DNA of 64,000 nt from Actinomadura sp. HBU206391 (GCF_014323665.1 NZ_JABVEB010000006.1:1-64000); one strand, 5' to 3'; shown: positions 35,183 through 44,330, counted from the first letter of the stretch. Notes: generated by a model from the letters alone, not told the origin. Numbers and translations: made by a program.

Positions 35183-37030
35183 CTAGGGGAGGACGACGGA
35201 CGTCGGGCTCACGAACGTGTAGCCCAGGGCCCGGATGCCCTGCACGGTCTCGCGCAGCGGGGCCACCGGGTAGTACGGGTGGTAGAAGAAGCTGGCGAAG
35301 CCGTCGCGTACGGCCAGGTTCAGCTTGGCGGAGTTGATCATGTCGGCGGGTAGCCGCGGCGGACGGTTGTTGTAGGAGTCGGGCTCGTAGTTGCCCAGGT
35401 TCTCAGGGATCACCTTCGAGCCGTAGACGTCCTTGACCGGATAGGGGAAGAACTGGCCCATGTAGACCTGCGGGTTGATCGGCGCGGGGGTGAGCTGACC
35501 GGCGTAGTAGAGGCTGCGCTCGTAGCGTGCCGTGAAGTGCTGGTTGATCACGCCGTAGTCGGTGGCGGACGCCGCGTAGTGCGGTGTCGTCCACAGCTTC
35601 GGCGTGGGCAGCAGATTGAGCAGGAACGCGGTCTTGGCGCTGACGATGCGGGAGTTCGCCCAGGCGGCCGAGTCCTCGGCGACCGGGCCGTCGTAGATCA
35701 CGTTGTCGGCGCTGTCGACGTGCGCCCGGAAGAACTCGAAGTCGTCGCCGGTGACGCCGTTGTAGGGGTTGTCGACGTTGCCGTACTGGTGGGTGTAGCC
35801 GTGATCGATGATCGTGCCGCCGTGAGCGAGCATGTACCGCACCGCCGCCATGACGGCGGGCGCCTGCTGCAGCGTCCTGGTCTCGGGGACGCCGTCGTTG
35901 TAGGCCCCCTTGGGGTCGGTGTAGACCGGGATCAGCTGGAAGCCGTACGGGATGCCCTCCTCGGTGAGGTACTCGGCGATGTCCATGAGCTGCTCGGGGT
36001 CGCTACCGGGGCTGATGTCCTCCAGCCGGAGCAGGGCCCGATGCCGGGTGGGCGTGGTCGGTTCGAGTGCGTCGAACAGCAGGTCGTAGAAGGCGATGGC
36101 CCGGTCGGACTCGTTGAAGTAGGTGTAGGGGATCTCACCGATGTAGGTGAGGTTGCTCGACCGGACCGCCCAGGGGAATCGCGTGTTCGGTGACGTGCTC
36201 GTGTCGACCGCCTCGGCCAGGCTTGTCACGGCCGGATAGCCGGGGCCGGTGAGGACGTTCGGCCGGAGGATCCCGCTGTCGGCGCCGGCCGGGATGTTGC
36301 GGCCGAGCGGCTGGGTCTTGTAGTCGACCTGGGTCACCTGGCCGACCGAGCCGCCGACGTCGAAGTAGGACGTGGTCGGATCCCAGCCGTAGCGGGCCGT
36401 GAACGCCGGAACGCCCACCTTGCCGGCGAGGTTCCAGATGTTGTCGTTCATCCAGATGACCGGCTGGGTGGAGGTGGCAACGTCGGTGTAGAACGCGTTC
36501 GGGATCGCGTCGGGGATGTCACCCCCGTAGTAGGTGGAGCCGATGTAGATCGTCGCGGTGAACTGGTTGATCTGCCCGGAGGTGTACTGCGACACCGGCT
36601 TGGTGGTCACGGTGCCGAAGTGCCCGGCCAGGTTGGCGGTGGCCATCGCGTACAGCTCGCCCAGGAACCCGTACGGCCCCGCCGTGTCATAGAGGACCAG
36701 GGTCGTGGGCTGGCTCGCGGCCCGCAGGGCGTTGGCCTTGCCCGGTACGGCGCCGACGCTCTTGACCGCTCTGGCCACGGTCGCCGAGAGCGCCGTGGGC
36801 GCTGTGGTCCGGCGCTGCTTGCGACGGGCCACATCGGCCGAGCGCTGCTTCGTGGCCCACTTGGGCAGCGCCGTGGTGACGGACCTCGGCTGCACGAACG
36901 CGGTGCCGGCCTCCCCCGGGGCCGGACGGCCGCCGGGCGAACCGGCGGCACTGCCGGCGGTGGCCGCCAGCAGTCCGGCGGCCGCGATGATTACCGCGAC
37001 CGCCTTCCCCCGTTCCCATCGAATTCTCAT
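35183..37030 (-). CDS. Secreted DUF2334 polysaccharide deacetylase-like protein
   Basis: From ATG 37030 the 615-residue protein has a clear signal peptide (MRIRWERGKAV, hydrophobic to about residue 29). A basic linker and an N-terminal domain of unknown type (about 100-330; LVLYDTAGPYGFLGELYA) follow. A DUF2334 domain is next: LLRLEDISPGSDPEQL with the metal Asp, GIPYGFQLIPVY, and IIDHGYTHQYG with the His pair. DUF2334 is related to NodB-type deacetylases, so removal of acetyl groups from an extracellular polymer is plausible. It is divergent from the glycosyltransferase operon and convergent with the glycosidase. Confidence 0.85.
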   Translation of the reverse strand: MRIRWERGKAVAVIIAAAGLLAATAGSAAGSPGGRPAPGEAGTAFVQPRSVTTALPKWATKQRSADVARRKQRRTTAPTALSATVARAVKSVGAVPGKANALRAASQPTTLVLYDTAGPYGFLGELYAMATANLAGHFGTVTTKPVSQYTSGQINQFTATIYIGSTYYGGDIPDAIPNAFYTDVATSTQPVIWMNDNIWNLAGKVGVPAFTARYGWDPTTSYFDVGGSVGQVTQVDYKTQPLGRNIPAGADSGILRPNVLTGPGYPAVTSLAEAVDTSTSPNTRFPWAVRSSNLTYIGEIPYTYFNESDRAIAFYDLLFDALEPTTPTRHRALLRLEDISPGSDPEQLMDIAEYLTEEGIPYGFQLIPVYTDPKGAYNDGVPETRTLQQAPAVMAAVRYMLAHGGTIIDHGYTHQYGNVDNPYNGVTGDDFEFFRAHVDSADNVIYDGPVAEDSAAWANSRIVSAKTAFLLNLLPTPKLWTTPHYAASATDYGVINQHFTARYERSLYYAGQLTPAPINPQVYMGQFFPYPVKDVYGSKVIPENLGNYEPDSYNNRPPRLPADMINSAKLNLAVRDGFASFFYHPYYPVAPLRETVQGIRALGYTFVSPTSVVLP

Positions 37031-37406
37031 GATCGTAACCCCCGCCTTTCTTGCGGTGTGTTGACAGACGCGAAGCGCACAAGCGAAGTATGAACTGAAG
37101 AACGGGAAATCCACCAGCAATAGTTGAAGCCGATCTCGGCCACCGTAATGCCCGGCAATAGGAAATCGCTTTCCGTCTGTACCACGGAAGTATCCGATAG
37201 GCAATCCATCCGGACTACATCGCCCGACAGTGGCCGCAGATACCGGCTAACCTTCGCTCAGCGCTCCGTTCGGGGTACTTTGCCTCCGTAAAGCACGGCG
37301 GGTCGGGGTGGAAGGGGCCGATGGGGGGAGCCCTGGGTCCACGTCGCCAAGATCCGAATCGGGAAGGGCGATCGAACGGTCGCCGCATTTCTGGACGGGG
37401 TCATTA
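37031..37406. promoter_or_regulatory. Divergent intergenic region of the polysaccharide locus
   Basis: About 376 bp between the DUF2334 gene (minus) and the small membrane protein gene (plus), AT-richer than flanking DNA. Promoters for both directions must be here. I see no clean consensus sites and no persuasive gene. Confidence 0.4.
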
Positions 37407-37628
37407 ATGTACGCCAAGCCTTCCATTGGCCTGCTCGCCGTAGCCGGGGCGGCCACCATGCCCACGGCCACCCCGACGTTCCGCGTCGCCAGGCTGTTGC
37501 TCCAGATCACCGGGGTGGGCTTCGGCCTCTACTGCGCCGGTGCCGTCGTGCTCTTCCTCGTGGGGTGCTGGATGCGGTGGCGCGACGCCGTCGAGCGCCG
37601 TCGCGGCGATGCGGTGGAGGGCCTGTGA
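37407..37628 (+). CDS. Small membrane protein upstream of the glycosyltransferase
   Basis: The frame from ATG 37407 gives 73 residues with one strong membrane helix (about 38-58, GVGFGLYCAGAVVLFLVGC) and a basic C-terminal tail. An in-frame start at 37308 would add 33 Gly/Ser-rich residues; ATG 37458 would shorten it. Its stop overlaps the GT2 start (GTGA, 37625-37628), so the two are translationally coupled. By position it could be an accessory subunit of the synthase, as PgaD is for PgaC, but there is no sequence signature for that. Confidence 0.6.
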   Translation: MYAKPSIGLLAVAGAATMPTATPTFRVARLLLQITGVGFGLYCAGAVVLFLVGCWMRWRDAVERRRGDAVEGL

Positions 37629-38866
37629 CCTCGGATTTCGCGATGGCGGGCAGTGTCGCGATCATCGTCTTGGCCGTCACGTACAACACGGGCATGTTCG
37701 GTCTGTCCCGGCGGCGGCACCGGCGTGCCGAAGGTCGGTCGCGGCCCCGCCTGTACGTCTTCATCCTCGCCTGCCTGAACGAGGAGAAGGTCATCGCGGC
37801 GAGTCTGGAACGCATCACCTCGCTGCACGGTGACAATTTCGTGGCCATGGTCATCGACGATGCCTCTGACGACGGCACCGCACGGGTCGTCCGCGACATC
37901 GGTTCCCCGAAGGTGGCGCTTTACCAACGGAAGCTGCCGAATGCACGACGCGGAAAGGGTGCGGCGCTCAATGCCGGACTACGTCGTTTGCGGGATGCGA
38001 AAATTGTCCGTCGCTATGATCCAGACGATGTGATCGTCTGTGTGGTGGATGCGGACGGGCGGCTCGATCCACATATTCTCCAGGAAGTCAACCCGCATTT
38101 TGACGACCCGACTACGGGCGCCGTACAAGTAGGCGTCCGTATGTACAACCGGAAACAGGGTCTGCTGGCCCGGCTCCAGGATATGGAGTTCGTGGTGTAC
38201 GGCGACATATTCCAGAGCGCGCGCCAGCACATCGGCAGCGTGGGGATGGGCGGCAACGGGCAGTTCATGCGGCTGTCCGCCCTCGATTCGCTTCCGGGTG
38301 ATCCGTGGAGCGACTGTCTCACCGAGGATCTGGATCTCGGCGTACGGCTCCTCGCGCAGGGATGGCGCAACAGCCACTGCCTCACCGCGGCCGTCCACCA
38401 GCAGGCCGTGCTGTCCCTCGGCCGGCTGCTGCGGCAGCGGTCCCGGTGGTTCCAGGGGCACATGCAGGCCGCCCGCCTGGCGCCCCTCATCCTGCGGAAG
38501 ATAGCCCCGCGCCCGGCCGTCGACCTGCTGTATCACCTGTCGAGCCCGGTGCTTCTGCTGCTCACCTCGCTGCTGCCGCTGTCGTTCCTCGTGGCGTTCG
38601 CCGGAACGGTCATCGCGTCGATCGTGAGCGGGCATGTGCTGCTGTCGCCCTGGTGGCTGCCCTGGTTCTACCTGATGACCTTCGGCGTCGCGAGCGCGTA
38701 CACCTACGTGTACCGCAAGCGCGAGCCGGACCTCGGGATCCTGCGATCCCTTCTGCTCGGGCACGTCTACGTGCTCTACGGCTACATCTGGTTCGTCTCC
38801 GGATGGTGGGCGGTGGGCCGCACCGTCAGGGGCCGGCAGACGTGGCTTAAGACCGCGCGCACCTGA
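37625..38866 (+). CDS. Processive family 2 glycosyltransferase (polysaccharide synthase type)
   Basis: Starting at GTG 37625 the protein has 413 residues: an N-terminal membrane helix, a cytoplasmic GT-A domain and three or four C-terminal helices. The processive GT2 signature D,D,D,QxxRW is complete: VIDDASDDGT, VVDADGRLDP, TEDLDLGVRL and QRSRWFQGH. GGNGQFMRLS precedes the third Asp. This resembles synthases of poly-GlcNAc, hyaluronan or cellulose type. It is followed at 57 bp by a UDP-GlcNAc 2-epimerase, which suggests a HexNAc polymer containing ManNAc; that is inference. Confidence 0.92.
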   Translation: MTSDFAMAGSVAIIVLAVTYNTGMFGLSRRRHRRAEGRSRPRLYVFILACLNEEKVIAASLERITSLHGDNFVAMVIDDASDDGTARVVRDIGSPKVALYQRKLPNARRGKGAALNAGLRRLRDAKIVRRYDPDDVIVCVVDADGRLDPHILQEVNPHFDDPTTGAVQVGVRMYNRKQGLLARLQDMEFVVYGDIFQSARQHIGSVGMGGNGQFMRLSALDSLPGDPWSDCLTEDLDLGVRLLAQGWRNSHCLTAAVHQQAVLSLGRLLRQRSRWFQGHMQAARLAPLILRKIAPRPAVDLLYHLSSPVLLLLTSLLPLSFLVAFAGTVIASIVSGHVLLSPWWLPWFYLMTFGVASAYTYVYRKREPDLGILRSLLLGHVYVLYGYIWFVSGWWAVGRTVRGRQTWLKTART

Positions 38867-38923
38867 GCGCGACCGATCGCCCACAGGTTCCGCCCGCGCC
38901 TACGTCACCCAGAGGAGAACGTC

Positions 38924-40105
38924 ATGTCCACAGCCATGCGCCAGGACCCGGCGGGGGAGCCCGAGTCCGGGGAGGTGATACGCGCCATGATCGTCCTTGG
39001 CACCAGACCCGAGGCGATCAAACTGGCGCCGGTCGTACGCGCCATGACCCGTACGGACGGATTCGTCCCGCTCGTCATCAACAGCGGACAGCATCGGGAG
39101 ATGCTGGAGCAGATGCTCCATCTGCTCGGCGTCGGCGTGCAGGTCGACCTGGCCGTGATGCGCGACCGGCAGCGGCTGTCGGAGCTCACCGGCCGGCTCG
39201 TCACCGGGCTGAACGACGTCGTCCGTGCCCGCAGGCCCGACCTGGTCATCGTCCAGGGCGACACCACCACCGCGCTGTGCGGCGCCCTCGCGGCCGCGTA
39301 CGAGAAGGTGCCGGTCGCCCATGTCGAGGCGGGGTTAAGGACCGGCGACGCCTACAACCCGTTCCCGGAGGAGATCAACCGCCGGCTGATCGGCCGGATC
39401 GCCCGATGGCACTTCGCGCCGACCCAACGTGCCGCGCACCACCTGTACGCGGAGGGCGTGCCGGCCGAGCACGTGATCGTCACCGGCAACACGGTCATCG
39501 ACAACCTGCACTGGATCCTGGCCGGCGGCGGAGGCACCTCGGCGTTCCGCAGCGCACGGCGCAGGCTGCTGGTGACCCTGCACCGCAGGGAGAGCCAGGG
39601 CACGGACATGCGCGGCATGGCGCGGACGCTGCGGCGGCTCGCCGACCGCAGTGACTGCGAGGTGCTGCTGCCACTGCACAAGAGCCCGGCCGTACGGGAG
39701 TCGCTGCTGCCCGAACTCGTGGGCCACCCGCACATCATCGTGACCGAACCCCTCGGCTACGCCGACTTCGCCGCGACCCTGGCGGCCTGCGACGTGGTCC
39801 TGACGGACTCCGGCGGAGTTCAGGAAGAGGCGCCGACCCTTGGCAAGCCCGTTCTCGTCCTACGCGCGACCACCGAACGACCCGAGGCCGTGGAGGCGGG
39901 CGTGGCCCGCCTGGTCGGGACGGACGCCGACGAGGTCTTCGCCGCGGCGACCCAGCTGCTCGACCATCCGCTCGAATACCAGCGGATGGCGGGAGCCGCC
40001 AACCCGTTCGGCGACGGGCGGGCCAGCGAGCGCATTCTCGCGGAACTCGACCGTGACCGCCGCCGGCCCGGCGCCGATGCCTTGCTGGCGACCGCCTTGG
40101 ATTGA
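38924..40105 (+). CDS. wecB: UDP-N-acetylglucosamine 2-epimerase (non-hydrolysing)
   Basis: The 393-residue protein has the characteristic opening MIVLGTRPEAIKLAPVV (after about 20 leader residues), HVEAGLRTGD, PFPEEINRRL, VTGNTVIDNL, LVTLHRRE, and TDSGGVQEEAP...GKPVLVLRATTERPEAV. It interconverts UDP-GlcNAc and UDP-ManNAc to feed polymer synthesis. There is no UDP-ManNAc dehydrogenase (wecC) next to it, so the product is probably used as ManNAc. A 5' AGAGGAG ribosome site precedes ATG 38924. Confidence 0.93.
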   Translation: MSTAMRQDPAGEPESGEVIRAMIVLGTRPEAIKLAPVVRAMTRTDGFVPLVINSGQHREMLEQMLHLLGVGVQVDLAVMRDRQRLSELTGRLVTGLNDVVRARRPDLVIVQGDTTTALCGALAAAYEKVPVAHVEAGLRTGDAYNPFPEEINRRLIGRIARWHFAPTQRAAHHLYAEGVPAEHVIVTGNTVIDNLHWILAGGGGTSAFRSARRRLLVTLHRRESQGTDMRGMARTLRRLADRSDCEVLLPLHKSPAVRESLLPELVGHPHIIVTEPLGYADFAATLAACDVVLTDSGGVQEEAPTLGKPVLVLRATTERPEAVEAGVARLVGTDADEVFAAATQLLDHPLEYQRMAGAANPFGDGRASERILAELDRDRRRPGADALLATALD

Positions 40106-40147
40106 CAGACTGGGCGGCCACCGACCACCCCGAGCCCCGGTGGCCTC

Positions 40148-40894
40148 ATGAAGCCGTTCTCGTCTCTGCACGAACGGTGGGCGACGCCCACCCGCGGCGC
40201 GACTCTGCGCGGCGGCGGTCCCGGCCGTCGCCGCTGGTGGCTCCGGCCGCGGGTGGGCTGCCCGGCCGTTCTGGCGCTCGCCGGATTACTGGGGATCCTG
40301 GTGCCGGCGCTCCTGCCCGACTCCGGTGACGGCGTGCTGCACCGGTGGCGGGACGGCACGACGCACGGGCCGTGGCGCGCGGTCTTCGACGGTGAGGGGA
40401 TCAGCGGCGTTCGGGACGGCGTCATCGTGCTGCGGCCGAAACCCGCCGTGCAGCCGGCCGAGACCCACGCGTGCCTGGTCGTGTCCCGCAAGACCTATCA
40501 CGACATGGATCTGAGCATCCGGTTCCGTACGACCGCCCAGCTCCGGCAGCCGCAGCCGAACCCCTGGGAGGTCGCCTGGGTGGTCTGGGCCTATACCGAC
40601 GAGCACCACTTCTATTACCTCACCCTCAAGCCCAACGGCTGGGAGCTCGGCAAGCGCGACCCGGCCTATCCCGGCGGGCAACGGTTCCTCGCCACGGGCG
40701 ACCCGGAGTTCCCGGTGGACCGCTGGTACCAGGTCAAGATCAGTCAGCGGGGGGCCACCATGACGGTCCGGATAAAGGACCGCGAGCTGACCGTCCACGC
40801 CGACGAGGAGCGCCCCTACCTCTCGGGTGCCGTCGGGGTCTACACCGAGGACGCCGAGACCGAGTTCCGCTCCATCAAGGTGAGCCCGCGCTGA
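40148..40894 (+). CDS. Membrane-anchored LamG/DUF1080-like carbohydrate-binding protein
   Basis: The 248-residue protein has a basic N-terminus, a membrane helix near 38-55, and an extracytoplasmic beta-sandwich. HDMDLSIRFRTTAQ, WVVWAYTDEHHFYYLTLKPNGWELGK, WYQVKISQRGATMTVRIKDREL and SGAVGVYTEDAETEFRSIKV match the pattern of concanavalin-like DUF1080/3-keto-disaccharide hydrolase-like domains. It probably binds or processes the surface polysaccharide made by the upstream genes. It starts 42 bp after the epimerase gene, so it likely shares their transcript. Confidence 0.78.
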   Translation: MKPFSSLHERWATPTRGATLRGGGPGRRRWWLRPRVGCPAVLALAGLLGILVPALLPDSGDGVLHRWRDGTTHGPWRAVFDGEGISGVRDGVIVLRPKPAVQPAETHACLVVSRKTYHDMDLSIRFRTTAQLRQPQPNPWEVAWVVWAYTDEHHFYYLTLKPNGWELGKRDPAYPGGQRFLATGDPEFPVDRWYQVKISQRGATMTVRIKDRELTVHADEERPYLSGAVGVYTEDAETEFRSIKVSPR

Positions 40895-40906
40895 CCGTGG
40901 AGGCGG

Positions 40907-42307
40907 TCAGATCTCGTCGGGCAGGGGCATCGCGAGGGGCAGCCGGAGGACGAACCGGGAGCCGCCGGTCGGTGACTCCTCGACGTCGAGCGTGCCGCAG
41001 TGGGCGTGCGCGATCTCGCGGGCGATCGCCAGGCCGAGCCCGGTGCCTCCGTGGTCGCGGCTGCGAGCGGAGTCCAGCCGGGTGAACCGCTGGAACACGC
41101 GCTCCCGGTCGACCTCGGCGATTCCGTCTCCGTCGTCCATCACGCTCAGTTCGGCCTTGCCTCCGTTGTGACGCACCTCGGTCCACACCGCGTGGCGGGC
41201 GTGACGCTGCGCGTTGTCGAGCAGGTTGGTGAGGACCCGGAGGACCTGGGCGCGCACGGCGTTCACGATCGCGCCGGGGTCGAGCCGGAGATGCACGGTG
41301 AGCCGGTCCGAACGCCGGGACACCTCGGTGCGGACCAACTCGGCCAGGTCCAGCCGCTCCAGCGTCGCCGGGTGGTTCACCCCCACGCGCGCCAGCAGCA
41401 GCAGGTCCGTAGTGATCGCTTCGAGCCGGTCCACGTCGCTCAGGGCCCGGTCGAGCACCTCGTGCAGATCGGTCTCGTCCGGGTGCAGCTGAGCCTCCTC
41501 CAACTGGGTGCGCAGCCCGGCGATCGGGGTGCGCAACTCGTGCGAGGCATCGGAGGTGAACTGCCGCTGCTGATCGAAAGCCGTCTGCAACCGGCACTTG
41601 GCCTGCTCCAGACGGTCGAGCGTGCTGTTGATCGCCCGGGCGAGCTTGGCGATCTCGTCCGCACCGTCCGGCTCGGGGACCCGGTTGCTCATGTCCTTGA
41701 CATTGATGGAGGCCAGCTCGGCGCGGATGGCCTCGACCGGCTCGAGCGTCTGACCTGTGATCTTCCAGGTCGCCAACGAGGCGAGGGCGATCAACGAGAC
41801 CACCTGTATGCCGAAGAGCGAGTCGAAGAACCCCGTGGACAGCACGCCCGGAGCCCGGCGGCCCGCGTACACGACCGGCGAGTCCGGCGAGGACCGGACG
41901 CGCATCGCAGAGAGGCGCAGGCAGCCCATGTGCGAATGCGCACAGACCTGCAGATCCTTGCGGGGGTGCCGCACGCCGGGCCAGACGTCCGTTAAGGGCG
42001 GCAACCCGCGGATGGCGTGCGACGACGCGATCACATGGTGGCCCGGCGCCACGACCTGCACCAGGTCGACGCCGGCGACGCGGGGCTCCACAATGGTGGT
42101 GATGGTCCCGCTCCGGACGGCCCGCGCGGTGACCGCTGACTGCTGCCGGACCTCCCGCCACTCGGTGCTCGTCAGCGCATGGCGTGCGACCGTGCCGGCG
42201 ACCAGCCCGGCGGGTACGAGCAGGAGCACCGCCGCAACGGTCACGAGCACGGTCATCCGGGCGCGGAGAGAATGGGGGCGCATCCGGACACGCCGGGTCG
42301 CGGTCAT
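40907..42307 (-). CDS. Orphan sensor histidine kinase
   Basis: From ATG 42307 the protein has 466 residues: TM1 near 18-38, an extracytoplasmic sensor of about 125 residues, TM2 near 168-188, HAMP, H-box FTSDASHELRTPIAGLRTQL, and HATPase with N box NLLDNAQRHA and G boxes DDGDGI and GTGLGLAI. The sensor has two cysteines in a CAHSHMGC arrangement that could bind metal or form a disulfide. No response regulator is adjacent; the neighbours are a polysaccharide gene and an XRE regulator. Its partner must be elsewhere. A TTG start at 42343 is less likely. Confidence 0.9.
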   Translation of the reverse strand: MTATRRVRMRPHSLRARMTVLVTVAAVLLLVPAGLVAGTVARHALTSTEWREVRQQSAVTARAVRSGTITTIVEPRVAGVDLVQVVAPGHHVIASSHAIRGLPPLTDVWPGVRHPRKDLQVCAHSHMGCLRLSAMRVRSSPDSPVVYAGRRAPGVLSTGFFDSLFGIQVVSLIALASLATWKITGQTLEPVEAIRAELASINVKDMSNRVPEPDGADEIAKLARAINSTLDRLEQAKCRLQTAFDQQRQFTSDASHELRTPIAGLRTQLEEAQLHPDETDLHEVLDRALSDVDRLEAITTDLLLLARVGVNHPATLERLDLAELVRTEVSRRSDRLTVHLRLDPGAIVNAVRAQVLRVLTNLLDNAQRHARHAVWTEVRHNGGKAELSVMDDGDGIAEVDRERVFQRFTRLDSARSRDHGGTGLGLAIAREIAHAHCGTLDVEESPTGGSRFVLRLPLAMPLPDEI

Positions 42308-42440
42308 GGAGCCCAGCTTCACCACCCCGGGCCAAGGCAACAAGGATGCTCTTCACATGGGAAAACGCGACCGTGGGAGCCGCATATCCTGGGAGTCTTA
42401 CGCCCACCCTGAAGGCTCGAATCGGTCGTACCGTTGCTTC

Positions 42441-43298
42441 ATGGACTGCGACAAGCTGCTCGGTGAGTTTCTCCGGGCCAAGCGCGAGGCCATCAGCCCC
42501 GATGACGTGGGACTCCTGCACTTCGGCCATCGTCGAACACCCGGGCTGCGCCGTGAAGAGGTGGCCATGCTGGCGGGGGTCAGCACGGACTACTACATGC
42601 GCTTGGAGCAGGGGCGAGAACGCCATCCCTCCGAGCAGGTGGTCAGCGCGCTCGCACGCGTCCTGCATCTGGACTCCGACTCCACGGCGTACATGCACGA
42701 ACTCGCGCATCCGGGGCCGCGGCAGCGCCGCACCACGGGCCGGGTGGAGCGGGTCAGCCCAGGCCTGCTCCGGCTCATGGACAACTGGACGCGCACCCCG
42801 GCGCTGGTGCTCGGCGCGCGGTTGGACGTGCTGGCCAGGAACCCGCTGGGCTCCGCCCTCTACGAGGGACTGCACCACAACGACAACCTGATGCGGCTGA
42901 CCTTTCTGAATCCGAAGGCGCGGGAGTTCTTCCAGGACTGGGACATGGTCGCGATCAACAAGGCGGCCCACCTGCGCGCGGCGGCGGGCACGGGTCTCGA
43001 CGACCCCTACCTTCCCGAGCTGGTCGACGAGCTCTCGGTCGGGAGCGCGGAGTTCCGTCGGCTGTGGGCGCGCCAGGACGTACGGAGCAAGACCCGTGCG
43101 TCGCACAGCTTCCGCCACCACCAGGTCGGTGATCTGACCCTGGCGTACGAGTCGTTCAGCATCAACGGGGCTCCCGGCCAGCAGCTCATCGTCTATCAGG
43201 CCGAGCCCGGCAGCACGTCCGAGCAGGCCCTGGCCCTGCTGGGCGGCGCCGTCATCGAGCACGCGTCACCTGAACACGCGCACCATCTGACCTTCTGA
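42441..43298 (+). CDS. XRE-family regulator with MmyB-like ligand-binding domain
   Basis: The 285-residue protein has the signature GHRRTPGLRREEVAMLAGVSTDYYMRLEQGRERHPS, the helix-turn-helix of this family (about 30-70). A MmyB-like PAS-fold domain follows (LLRLMDNWTRTPALVLGARLDVLARNPLGSAL; LTLAYESFSINGAPGQQLIVYQAEPGS). Such regulators often repress a neighbouring oxidoreductase gene, but none is present here. It is divergent from the orphan kinase by 133 bp. The stop codon lies inside a 19-bp tandem duplication. Confidence 0.92.
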   Translation: MDCDKLLGEFLRAKREAISPDDVGLLHFGHRRTPGLRREEVAMLAGVSTDYYMRLEQGRERHPSEQVVSALARVLHLDSDSTAYMHELAHPGPRQRRTTGRVERVSPGLLRLMDNWTRTPALVLGARLDVLARNPLGSALYEGLHHNDNLMRLTFLNPKAREFFQDWDMVAINKAAHLRAAAGTGLDDPYLPELVDELSVGSAEFRRLWARQDVRSKTRASHSFRHHQVGDLTLAYESFSINGAPGQQLIVYQAEPGSTSEQALALLGGAVIEHASPEHAHHLTF

Positions 43299-43329
43299 AT
43301 CACCTGACCACTTCTGAATCACCTGACCA
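43292..43329. repeat. 19-bp tandem duplication across the XRE stop codon
   Basis: CTTCTGAATCACCTGACCA occurs at 43292-43310 and again, perfectly, at 43311-43329. The first copy contains the stop TGA (43296-43298). Confidence 0.95.
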
Positions 43330-43350
43330 CCTGACGCGGGCATCGCCCGG

Positions 43351-43391
43351 GAACCGGGCCGGCCACCGGGGGCGGGCGGCCGGCCCGGTTC
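43351..43391. terminator. Strong bidirectional hairpin
   Basis: GAACCGGGCCGGCC (43351-43364) pairs perfectly with GGCCGGCCCGGTTC (43378-43391), 13-nt loop, between the convergent XRE and PAP2 genes. Confidence 0.8.
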
Positions 43392-43400
43392 CAAACCCGG

Positions 43401-44204
43401 TCAGGTGCGGTCCGGCGCCTTGCTCGGATCGCCGCTCGGTGCGATCTCGGGTGCCGCCTCCGGTTCGACGCCCTCGATCGCGGGCGTGGCGGGCGCGCGG
43501 CCCTCGCTTCGCCGCCACGTCTCGAAAGCGGTGGTCGTCGCGATCACGACCGCGAGCCCGAACACCCAGCCCGCGAGTACGTCACTGACGTAGTGCACGC
43601 CGAGCGCCACCCGGCAGAAGCCGGCGGCCACGGCCACCACGGCGGCGACCGCCCACACCGCCTTCCGCCACGAGGCGGGGATCACCGGCAGCAGGATGAG
43701 GACGATCACAAGGCAGCCGAGCGCGGCGGTCATCGCGTGACCGGAGGGGAACGAGCCGCCGGGCGCGTGCGCGATGGGCGACTCCAGGTCGGGCCGGGGG
43801 CGATCCACGACGACCTTGAACAGCAGGCCGAGCAGTCCGCCGACGACCAGCGTGGTCATGGCCCACACGGCCAGCCGCCGCGCTCCGCGCACGAACAGCC
43901 AGATCGCCAGACCGCCGATGATCAGCCGGAACACCCAGGCGTGGAAGATGTACGAGGTGGCCTGCAGCGGATGGACGAAGCCGCGGTGATCGAGCACGTA
44001 CTCGTTGAGCGTGCGGGTGGCGTCCTCGTCGAGCCTCTCCAGCGGTCCCCACTTGGTCTCCACCAGGGCCAGCAGTCCGGCGAACGGCACCAGGACGAGG
44101 AACGCGGCCAGGCTGGCGAGCGTCAACCGCAGGCCCAGCCGATGGTCGGGGTTCAGTCGCCGGTCCGACCAGGAACGCGGCGACGTCCGGGATTTCGTTG
44201 TCAC
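43401..44204 (-). CDS. PAP2-family membrane phosphatase
   Basis: From GTG 44204 (GGGGCGG upstream) the protein has 267 residues; ATG 44237 would add 11. It has about five or six membrane helices and the complete lipid-phosphatase signature: KVVVDRPRP, PGGSFPSGHA and RVALGVHYVSDVLAG. The family removes phosphate from phosphatidic acid, undecaprenyl pyrophosphate or related lipids on the outer leaflet. The C-terminal tail is acidic and Pro-rich. A role in recycling undecaprenyl carrier for the nearby polysaccharide genes is possible but unproven. Confidence 0.92.
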   Translation of the reverse strand: MTTKSRTSPRSWSDRRLNPDHRLGLRLTLASLAAFLVLVPFAGLLALVETKWGPLERLDEDATRTLNEYVLDHRGFVHPLQATSYIFHAWVFRLIIGGLAIWLFVRGARRLAVWAMTTLVVGGLLGLLFKVVVDRPRPDLESPIAHAPGGSFPSGHAMTAALGCLVIVLILLPVIPASWRKAVWAVAAVVAVAAGFCRVALGVHYVSDVLAGWVFGLAVVIATTTAFETWRRSEGRAPATPAIEGVEPEAAPEIAPSGDPSKAPDRT

Positions 44205-44330
44205 GCCGCCCCATCTACCCGACCGATCGCGGAGCATGCATGAGGGCCGGACGTGCTGTGCGGCCGAAGGTCATCGCGTTGTACGGCCGCCCGGTTGTAC
44301 GGCAGTGCCCGGCATGTCGTCAGGACGTGC

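Noticed and set aside
37031-37204. N-terminal extension of the DUF2334 protein to 37204
   Set aside because: The signal peptide begins at Met 37030; an extension of 58 residues would bury it behind unrelated sequence.
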